Below the pieces are notes generated by a model that was given only the letters and a program-made list of their open reading frames with translations, made no database searches and was not told where the DNA came from. Of a stretch of 40,213 nt of DNA, positions 34,349 to 40,213 are shown one piece after another (positions within the stretch are counted from its first letter, which is position 1; each line of letters begins with the position of its first letter). The stretch comes from Rhodovulum adriaticum (GTDB lineage Bacteria; Pseudomonadota; Alphaproteobacteria; Rhodobacterales; Rhodobacteraceae). Location: NCBI RefSeq assembly GCF_004345735.1, contig NZ_SLXL01000017.1:1-40213 (forward strand), given 5' to 3'. The position numbers and the translations under genes were made by a program.

Positions 34349-35524
34349 ATGCTTGATAATGCTCGGCCGCCCGAAGCCTTGGCTTCGGCGCTCGTTGAAT
34401 TCGTCCGTTCTCTTTATGAGACGGACGAGTTCATCCCCCTGCATGTCCCCACACTCGGAGAGGCGGAAGCGCACGCCGTGTCCGAGGCGGTGAGGAGCGG
34501 CATGATCTCGACTGTCGGCCCACAGGTTGGCGCCTTCGAGGAAAAACTCGCAAAGATTACCGGGGCCCGGCATGTCGTCGCGACGGTGAACGGCACGGCA
34601 GCGCTGCATCTCGCGCTTCTTGGGGGCGGAGTGCAGCCGGGTGATGAGGTGATCACCCAGGCCCTGACCTTTGTCGCGACCGGCAATGCCATTCGCTATT
34701 GCGGGGCAGAGCCGGTGTTTCTCGACGTGGATCGCAACGGGTTGGGCTTGTCGGTCGAAAGTGTCGAGCGGTTCCTGGAGGAAAACGCCCTTCGCGAGAA
34801 GGACGGCAGCGTGATCAATCGGCAAACCGGACGTCCCATCCGCGCCTGCTTGCCGATGCACACGAACGGGCATCCCGGCGACATGGCGCGGATGTCCGAG
34901 ATCTGCGCGCGCTGGGGCCTTGCCTTGGTTGAGGACGCGGCAGAGGCGCTCGGGAGTTATCGGGACGGTCTGCATGCAGGGCGCGTCGGGCAATGCGGTA
35001 TCCTGAGCTTCAACGGCAACAAGATCATCTCGACGGGTCAAGGCGGCGCGGTGATAACCGATGATGCCGCGATTGCGGCACGGGTCAGGCACCTGGCGGC
35101 GGTCGCAAAGTGCAACCACCCTTGGCGCTATGAGCACGATGCTATCGGCTACAATTACCGACTGCCTGCGCTTAATGCGGCTCTTGGCCTCGTGCAACTC
35201 GATCGTCTGCCGGCCTTTTTGGAAAGCAAACGCGCGATTGCCGCCGTCTATACCGACTGGTTCGAGGAACACGACCTGCCGTCGGTCCGTGAACCGGTCG
35301 GGGCAAGCTCCAATTTCTGGTTCAACGCGTTTCTGGTGGACTCGATCGGGACGCGCGATGCCGTCTTGGAGTGGACCAACGCGCGGGGCGTCATGACACG
35401 ACCCCTCTGGGACCCTCTCAACACGCTGCCGCCCTACCGCGATTGCCAAACCGACGACCTCTCGAACACGAAGTGGTTGTTCGAGCGTCTGATCAATGTC
35501 CCCTCAACGCCGAGACTCAAATGA
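34349..35524 (+). CDS. LegC-family 4-aminotransferase (DegT/DnrJ type)
   Basis: This 391-residue PLP enzyme has Asp196 in LALVEDAAEALGSY and Schiff-base Lys225 in LSFNGNKIISTGQGG. The N-terminal extension ALASALVEFVRSLYETDEFI and MISTVGPQVGAFEEKLAKIT are typical of the LegC group, which aminates the 4-keto product of a UDP-GlcNAc 4,6-dehydratase. The product would be UDP-4-amino-4,6-dideoxy-GlcNAc. The matching dehydratase lies at 36,857. No acetyltransferase, epimerase, LegI or LegF accompanies it in the window. The sugar may therefore stay amino or be modified by another enzyme. It overlaps the next gene by four bases. Confidence 0.85.
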   Translation: MLDNARPPEALASALVEFVRSLYETDEFIPLHVPTLGEAEAHAVSEAVRSGMISTVGPQVGAFEEKLAKITGARHVVATVNGTAALHLALLGGGVQPGDEVITQALTFVATGNAIRYCGAEPVFLDVDRNGLGLSVESVERFLEENALREKDGSVINRQTGRPIRACLPMHTNGHPGDMARMSEICARWGLALVEDAAEALGSYRDGLHAGRVGQCGILSFNGNKIISTGQGGAVITDDAAIAARVRHLAAVAKCNHPWRYEHDAIGYNYRLPALNAALGLVQLDRLPAFLESKRAIAAVYTDWFEEHDLPSVREPVGASSNFWFNAFLVDSIGTRDAVLEWTNARGVMTRPLWDPLNTLPPYRDCQTDDLSNTKWLFERLINVPSTPRLK

Positions 35525-36807
35525 CCTGTCTTCCCGAAGATCCCCGCATTGCCATCATCGGTCTGGGCTATGTCGGGCTGCCCTTGGCGGCGGCCTTTGC
35601 CCAAGCCTATCCGGTGGTCGGTTTCGACATCGATCCCATGCGGATCAAGGAACTCGAGGCCGGGCGCGACCGGACGCGTGAGCTTACGGATGCGGAACTC
35701 GCCGAGGCGGTGGCATCTGGACTACGCTTTACCGATGACCTCGCGGCGCTGGATGGGTGCAATACATTCATCGTGACCGTGCCGACTCCCATCGATGCAC
35801 ATCGCCGCCCGGATCTACGCCCTCTGCTCTCGGCGAGCGAAACGGTTGGGCGGATCATTCGGCCCGGATCGGTGGTGGTTTTTGAATCGACCGTCTATCC
35901 GGGGGCGACCGAAGAGGACTGTATTCCGGTCATCGAGCGGGTCTCTGGCCTGAAATACAATGAAGATTTCTTCGGAGGCTACAGCCCGGAACGGATCAAT
36001 CCCGGCGACAGGGAGCACCGCGTCGCCGATATCGTCAAGGTGACCAGCGGCTCCACACCTGAGGCGGCGGATTTCGTTGACGCGCTTTATGCCCGGATCA
36101 TCAAGGCGGGCACACACAAGGCCGAAAGCATTGCGGTGGCCGAGGCCGCCAAGGTGATCGAGAATACGCAGCGCGACGTGAACATCGCACTCGTCAATGA
36201 GCTTGCTATCGTTTTCGAGCGCTTGGGGCTTGATACGGAAGCTGTTCTCACGGCCGCGGGGACCAAGTGGAATTTCCTGCCCTTCCGCCCAGGGCTGGTT
36301 GGTGGTCACTGCATCGGTGTCGACCCCTATTATCTGACACACAAGGCGCAGGAGGTGGGCCACCACCCCGAAATGATCCTGGCGGGGCGTCGGTTGAACG
36401 ACGGCATGGGCGCCCATGTGGCCGACCGGGTGGCCAAGGGGATGATCCGCCGCGGCATGTGCCTTCCCCAGAGCCGTGTGCTTATCCTTGGCCTTGCCTT
36501 CAAGGAGAATACACCGGATCTGCGCAACACCCGCGTCGTCGATATCGTCGATGCGCTTTCCGAATATGGGGTGAGCGTCGACATTCACGATCCCGAAGTC
36601 GATGCGGCGGAGGCAAAGCAGGAATACGGGCTCGTCCTCGTGCCGCATCCGGAGCCCAAAAGCTATGATGCCGTCATCCTGGCCGTGGCGCACAAGTGTT
36701 TCGTCGATGGTGGCGCTGCAAAGCTGCGAGCCTGGATGAAACCGGATGGCTATCTGTTCGACGTCAAGTATGGCCTCCCAGCCGCATCGGTAGACGCGCG
36801 CTTGTGA
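35521..36807 (+). CDS. UDP-HexNAc 6-dehydrogenase (TviB/WbpA-like)
   Basis: The 428-residue protein oxidises C6 of a UDP-N-acetylhexosamine (or similar) to the uronate using two NAD. It has the NAD motif IAIIGLGYVGLPLAAAF, the central ENTQRDVNIALVNELAIVFE, and catalytic Cys264 in GLVGGHCIGVDPYYLTHKA. C-terminal LILGLAFKENTPDLRNTRV is the UDP-binding domain. The HCIGVDPYYL form of the Cys box is typical of UDP-GlcNAc/GalNAc dehydrogenases rather than UDP-Glc dehydrogenases. The ATG at 35,521 is preferred, as an earlier ATG at 35,371 lies inside the aminotransferase gene. With the epimerase at 38,904 it could yield a UDP-GalNAcA-type donor. Confidence 0.88.
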   Translation: MTCLPEDPRIAIIGLGYVGLPLAAAFAQAYPVVGFDIDPMRIKELEAGRDRTRELTDAELAEAVASGLRFTDDLAALDGCNTFIVTVPTPIDAHRRPDLRPLLSASETVGRIIRPGSVVVFESTVYPGATEEDCIPVIERVSGLKYNEDFFGGYSPERINPGDREHRVADIVKVTSGSTPEAADFVDALYARIIKAGTHKAESIAVAEAAKVIENTQRDVNIALVNELAIVFERLGLDTEAVLTAAGTKWNFLPFRPGLVGGHCIGVDPYYLTHKAQEVGHHPEMILAGRRLNDGMGAHVADRVAKGMIRRGMCLPQSRVLILGLAFKENTPDLRNTRVVDIVDALSEYGVSVDIHDPEVDAAEAKQEYGLVLVPHPEPKSYDAVILAVAHKCFVDGGAAKLRAWMKPDGYLFDVKYGLPAASVDARL

Positions 36808-36856
36808 CGAGGTCGCTCCGCGCGCGTCGGCTCTTGTCGCCATCCAATTCCCCAAA

Positions 36857-38059
36857 ATGAAAGCTGGCCTAATGAATGCCCTTGACCTCATCGGACGCGA
36901 TGAGCCTCTTTTCCAATCCGATCTCACCTGCGTTGAGGCCGACATCGCGGCACATGTGTCCGCCAGCAGGTTCCTTGTCATTGGCGGTGCAGGGTCCATC
37001 GGCCAAGCGGTGACGCGCGAGATCTTCAAGCGCAATCCCCGCGCCCTCCATGTCGTCGATATCTCGGAAAACAACATGGTCGAACTGGTGCGCGATATCC
37101 GCAGCACGCTGGGCTATATCGACGGTGATTTCCGCACCTTTGCCATCGACTGTGGATCGGTCGAGTTTCGGGCGCTGGTGGACTGGGCCGGGGGGTATGA
37201 TTACGTCCTGAACTTGTCGGCCCTCAAGCATGTCCGCAGCGAGAAGGACCCCTTCACGCTGATGCGGATGGTCGATGTCAACATCCTGAACACGATCGAG
37301 ACCTTGGCAATGGCCCGGTCACATGGGGCAACCAAGTATTTCTGCGTCTCCACCGACAAAGCCGCTAACCCGGTGAACATGATGGGCGCGAGCAAGCGGA
37401 TCATGGAAATGTTCCTGATGCGTGAAAGCGACACGCAGCCGATCTCGACCGCGCGTTTTGCCAATGTCGCCTTCTCGGACGGATCGCTGCTGCACGGGTT
37501 CAACCAGCGCTTCATGAAGCGCCAGCCGATCTCGGCTCCGCGCGATGTGCGGCGCTATTTCGTCACGCCGCAGGAATCGGGGGAGCTTTGCCTGCTGTCC
37601 TGCCTGCTTGGGGAAAACCGTGACATCTTTTTTCCCAAGCTTAGCGAAAAGCTTGACCTGATCAGCTTTGCCGAGATTGCCGATCGGTTTCTCAAGTCCC
37701 TGGGCTATGAGCCTTATCATTGTGCCAGCGAAGAGGAGGCCCGCGCGGATGTCGAGGGCCATATCTCGCGGGGCCGCTGGCCTTGTTATTTCTTCGATAG
37801 CGACACCACCGGCGAGAAGCCCTTCGAGGAATTCTTCATGGCGCATGAAGAGGTTGACCTCGACCGTTTCGAGAGCATCGGAGTGATCCGCAACGACCTG
37901 GCTTTCGAAAGCGACAGGCTCGATGAGTTTCTGCGCCATATCGCGGACATGAAGGCGCGCGGCACATGGGGCCGTTCTGACCTCGTCGCGCTGTTCAATC
38001 GCATGCTGCCCGATTTCGCACATGCGGAAACCGGCAAGTTCCTTGATGATCGGATGTGA
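36857..38059 (+). CDS. Soluble CapD/PglF-type UDP-GlcNAc 4,6-dehydratase
   Basis: The 400-residue SDR has NAD motif GGAGSIG (43-49), SALKHVRSEKDPFTLMRMVD, Thr166-Asp167-Lys168 in VSTDKAANP and Met176-x3-Lys180 in NMMGASKR. Met in place of the usual Tyr is a known trait of the WbpM/PglF branch, whose products keep the C5 configuration. Unlike PglF it lacks membrane helices. The C-terminal extension (about 300-400, DLDRFESIGVIRNDL) is distinctive. It likely feeds the LegC-like aminotransferase. Met at 36,872 is an alternative start. Confidence 0.85.
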   Translation: MKAGLMNALDLIGRDEPLFQSDLTCVEADIAAHVSASRFLVIGGAGSIGQAVTREIFKRNPRALHVVDISENNMVELVRDIRSTLGYIDGDFRTFAIDCGSVEFRALVDWAGGYDYVLNLSALKHVRSEKDPFTLMRMVDVNILNTIETLAMARSHGATKYFCVSTDKAANPVNMMGASKRIMEMFLMRESDTQPISTARFANVAFSDGSLLHGFNQRFMKRQPISAPRDVRRYFVTPQESGELCLLSCLLGENRDIFFPKLSEKLDLISFAEIADRFLKSLGYEPYHCASEEEARADVEGHISRGRWPCYFFDSDTTGEKPFEEFFMAHEEVDLDRFESIGVIRNDLAFESDRLDEFLRHIADMKARGTWGRSDLVALFNRMLPDFAHAETGKFLDDRM

Positions 38060-38062
38060 CCT

Positions 38063-38746
38063 ATGCTCAAGCTTGACATGACACGGGTGGCAGATCTGCT
38101 GTTGTCCACACTCTTCATTCTTCTAGTAGTGCCGCTTTGGGTGATCGTGATCCCGGTTCTGCGATTCACCGGCGAGGGCGAGGTGTTCTACCGCCAGCCG
38201 CGGGTCGGGAAGGATGGGCGCATCTTCAACCTTCTGAAATTCGCGACCATGCTGAAAAACAGCCCGAACATGGGCACGGGGGATCTGACACTGCACAACG
38301 ACCCACGCGTCCTGCCAGTAGGACGGGTCCTACGCAAGACAAAGATCAACGAGTTGCCGCAGCTCCTGAACGTCTGGAAAGGGGACATGAGCATCGTTGG
38401 GCCGCGTCCGCAGACCCCACGGATCTTTGCGCTCTACCCTCAAAATATCCAGGACGACCTGAAGAGAATTCGTCCCGGCCTCTCCGGTGTCGGCCCCATC
38501 CTTTTTCGGGGGGAGGAGAAGATGCTTGAGGGGGCCAATGACCCGCAGGCGCTCTATGAAAGCACGATCATGCCATACAAGGGCGAAGTCGAGCGGTGGT
38601 ATCTCCATAACCGCTCTATCCGGTCTTATTTCCTAGTTATTGTCATGACGGTATGGGTGATCCTGTTCCCCAGGAGCGGGGCTGCCTGGGCTGCATTTCC
38701 AGGTTTGCCAACAGCTCCGAAGGAATTGGCCACATTCTGGAGGTGA
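38063..38746 (+). CDS. Initiating phosphoglycosyl transferase (PglC/WbaP-like)
   Basis: This monotopic enzyme transfers a sugar phosphate from UDP-sugar to undecaprenyl phosphate, starting the repeat unit. The 227-residue protein has one N-terminal re-entrant helix (LLSTLFILLVVPLWVIVIPV). It also has the family boxes VFYRQPRVGKDGRIFNLLKF, HNDPRVLPVGRVLRKTKINE, LPQLLNVWKGDMSIVGPRPQ and RPGLSGVG. In PglC the catalytic dyad is Asp-Glu in DELPQ; here it reads Asn96-Glu97. KFATM replaces the usual KFRxM. These are real departures or a subgroup trait. A second hydrophobic stretch (YFLVIVMTVWVILF) lies near the C-terminus. Confidence 0.85.
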   Translation: MLKLDMTRVADLLLSTLFILLVVPLWVIVIPVLRFTGEGEVFYRQPRVGKDGRIFNLLKFATMLKNSPNMGTGDLTLHNDPRVLPVGRVLRKTKINELPQLLNVWKGDMSIVGPRPQTPRIFALYPQNIQDDLKRIRPGLSGVGPILFRGEEKMLEGANDPQALYESTIMPYKGEVERWYLHNRSIRSYFLVIVMTVWVILFPRSGAAWAAFPGLPTAPKELATFWR

Positions 38747-38820
38747 AAGCCTGCCGTCTTCGAGCGGATGTCGTGCCGTTTCTGCACAGAGTCCCTTGCC
38801 AAAGCTCCGAGGATAAGAAC

Positions 38821-38907
38821 ATGAAGACCAATATGCGACGCGGTGATTGCAATGTGGGCCGCGTGGCTGCGGCTGTGAGCCGCATCAATGGAGGTGAGGT
38901 GGAATGA
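38821..38907 (+). CDS. Possible 28-residue leader peptide
   Basis: An ATG at 38,821 with GAGGAT seven bases upstream encodes [20 protein letters not shown] followed by RINGGEVE. Its stop overlaps the start of the epimerase by four bases (ATGA). It could couple translation or be noise, since no homologue is known to me. Confidence 0.2.
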   Translation: MKTNMRRGDCNVGRVAAAVSRINGGEVE

Positions 38908-39908
38908 GACGTGCCTTCATCACCGGTACGGCCGGGTTCATCGGGTTTCACCTTGCTGACCTTCTGTTGAAAGAGGGTTGGGAGGTTGTCGGCTATGACG
39001 GCATGACCTCCTATTACGACGTGGCGCTCAAGCAACGTCGGCACGCCCTGTTGCACCAGTCTCCTGCCTTCTTGTCGCATGAGGCCATGCTGGAAGACGA
39101 GGATGCGCTCAGCGCCGCCGTGATGGCCGCGGCCCCGGATGTCATCGTGCACCTCGCAGCCCAGGCCGGGGTCCGTTACAGCCTCGAAAACCCGCGCGCC
39201 TATATTGACGCGAATGTGGTCGGCACCTTCAACGTGATGGAGGCGGCGCGCCGCGCGGAGGTATCACATCTGCTCATGGCATCGACCTCGTCGGTCTACG
39301 GGGCCAATGAGCAGATGCCTTTCGTCGAAACGGAAAAGGCGGATACGCAACTCACGATTTACGCCGCGACCAAGAAAGCCAATGAGGCCATGGCGCATTC
39401 CTGGGCGCATATCCACGACATCCCGATTACGATGTTCCGCTTTTTCACGGTCTACGGCCCCTGGGGCCGCCCGGATATGGCGCTGTTCAAGTTCACGAAA
39501 GGCATACTGGAGGACACGCCCATCGACATCTTCAATAATGGCGAGATGTGGCGGGACTTTACCTATGTGAGCGATCTGGTGCGCGCCATTCACCTCTTGA
39601 TAGACGCGGTTCCCGGTGGGGCGGAAACAGCTGTCGAGGGCGACAGCCTCAGCCCGGTTGCGCCGTTTCGCATCGTCAACATCGGCAATTCGCAACGTGT
39701 CCGGCTTCTCGATTTTATCGAGGCGATCGAGGAGGAGTTGGGAAAGCCTGCCCTCAGGAATTACATGGGCATGCAGATGGGTGATGTACCCGCAACCTGG
39801 GCCAATGCCGCGCTTTTGCAAAAGCTGACCGGCTATCGCCCTGAAACGGACGTTCGCGAGGGAGTGAGCCGCTTCGTGAGCTGGTATCGCTCCTACTACG
39901 GGGCATGA
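38904..39908 (+). CDS. NAD-dependent UDP-sugar 4-epimerase (UDP-hexuronate type)
   Basis: The 334-residue SDR has GTAGFIG (8-14), [35 protein letters not shown] and Tyr153-x3-Lys157 in [10 protein letters not shown]. The [20 protein letters not shown] segment is typical of UDP-glucuronate or UDP-GlcNAcA 4-epimerases (WbpP/Gla-type). A strong GGAGGTGAGG site precedes the ATG. It would convert the product of the dehydrogenase at 35,521, but the N-acetyl preference cannot be read. Confidence 0.88.
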   Translation: MRRAFITGTAGFIGFHLADLLLKEGWEVVGYDGMTSYYDVALKQRRHALLHQSPAFLSHEAMLEDEDALSAAVMAAAPDVIVHLAAQAGVRYSLENPRAYIDANVVGTFNVMEAARRAEVSHLLMASTSSVYGANEQMPFVETEKADTQLTIYAATKKANEAMAHSWAHIHDIPITMFRFFTVYGPWGRPDMALFKFTKGILEDTPIDIFNNGEMWRDFTYVSDLVRAIHLLIDAVPGGAETAVEGDSLSPVAPFRIVNIGNSQRVRLLDFIEAIEEELGKPALRNYMGMQMGDVPATWANAALLQKLTGYRPETDVREGVSRFVSWYRSYYGA

Positions 39909-40124
39909 GTGAGCGCGAGCGAGGGGGCGGCCCGCCACGGCGACAACGTCACAATCGGGTTGCCTTCCGCTCGCACGAGCACATTGCAGGGCGTCCTCTG
40001 CTCTGCCCACCTTATCAAAGCGGCCCATATAATCGAAGCTCGTTGGATACCTACCTTGGCAAGGGTGCGGCAAGCTGATGGCCCACCTTCGGGTCAGAAG
40101 GCCGGACGGGAGGAGGACTGAATC
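39909..40124. other. Gap before glmS
   Basis: A 216-base gap with no supported gene. GGGAGGAGG about ten bases before 40,125 is the glmS ribosome site. I see no riboswitch or ribozyme-like feature and no clear terminator, though the length allows a promoter. Confidence 0.35.
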
Positions 40125-40213
40125 ATGTGCGGAATCGTTGGCGTCCTGGGCGATCACGAGGCAGCCCCGATCCTGGTTCAGGCGCTGGCGCGACTGGAAT
40201 ACCGCGGCTATGA
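40125..40213 (+). CDS. glmS: Glutamine--fructose-6-phosphate aminotransferase, N-terminus only
   Basis: The visible 29 codons read [20 protein letters not shown] and [10 protein letters not shown]. This is the class II glutamine amidotransferase start, in which Cys2 becomes the N-terminal nucleophile; LEYRGYD is a GlmS hallmark. GlmS makes glucosamine-6-phosphate, the source of UDP-GlcNAc used by nearly all sugars of this locus. The rest lies beyond the window. It may be the housekeeping copy or a locus-specific second copy. Confidence 0.85.
   Translation, partial: MCGIVGVLGDHEAAPILVQALARLEYRGY

Noticed and set aside
34118-35449. 443-residue open frame on the minus strand
   Set aside because: It is antisense to the LegC-like aminotransferase, has no family motifs and no ribosome site.
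35815-37107. 430-residue open frame on the minus strand
   Set aside because: It is antisense to the UDP-HexNAc dehydrogenase and 4,6-dehydratase genes, both of which are strongly supported.
1-40213. CRISPR array, tRNA or rRNA genes
   Set aside because: I saw no regularly spaced repeats and no tRNA-like clover-leaf or rRNA sequences anywhere in the window.
7622-40213. Capsule or O-antigen export machinery (Wza, Wzc, KpsMT, ligase or oligosaccharyltransferase)
   Set aside because: No gene in the window has the needed motifs. The only translocator is the ABC flippase at 9888, so the glycan class stays undecided.

Overview
The window looks like a GC-rich alphaproteobacterial chromosome or large plasmid. 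A Rhodobacterales (Roseobacter-type) host is my inference from protein style, codon use and IS types; no rRNA or tRNA is present to confirm it. It has two unlike parts.

Positions 1 to about 7,450 are an accessory boundary zone. It holds a partial receiver-like protein at the left edge, pieces of an IS66 element, an IS3 element and a tyrosine recombinase, a beheaded YhaV-type toxin fragment, and an IS110-family (IS1111-type) insertion whose transposase carries an in-frame TGA. Also present are one small membrane protein, a winged-helix regulator facing left, about 1 kb without convincing genes, and an intact VapB/VapC-type antitoxin-toxin pair.

Positions 7,622 to the right edge are one long, nearly gapless plus-strand locus for a surface glycan. 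It opens with a two-domain aldolase/DUF115-like protein whose metal-binding His-x-His reads Leu-x-Tyr, followed by a deletion chimera of a CMP-sugar synthetase and a HAD phosphatase. Next come a PglK/MsbA-type ABC flippase and a complete CMP-pseudaminic acid pathway in the order pseB, pseC, pseF, pseG, pseH, pseI. Then follow capsule-type proteins, an EpsG-like polymerase candidate, a TupA-like ATP-grasp protein, a sulfotransferase-like protein and four GT4 glycosyltransferases. The right part holds genes for a second set of sugars: a LegC-like aminotransferase, a UDP-HexNAc dehydrogenase, a soluble Met-type 4,6-dehydratase, a PglC-type initiating phosphoglycosyl transferase, a UDP-hexuronate-type 4-epimerase and the start of glmS.

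The least explained part is a translationally coupled module at 27,793-34,170: two divergent deacetylase-like paralogues bracket three dissimilar ATP-grasp proteins, followed by a DUF218 membrane protein. My hypothesis is that it trims amide groups and attaches amino-acid-like or other carboxylate substituents to amino sugars of this glycan. No export genes of the Wza/Wzc or KpsMT type lie in the window, so whether the product is capsule, O-antigen or protein-linked glycan is open.
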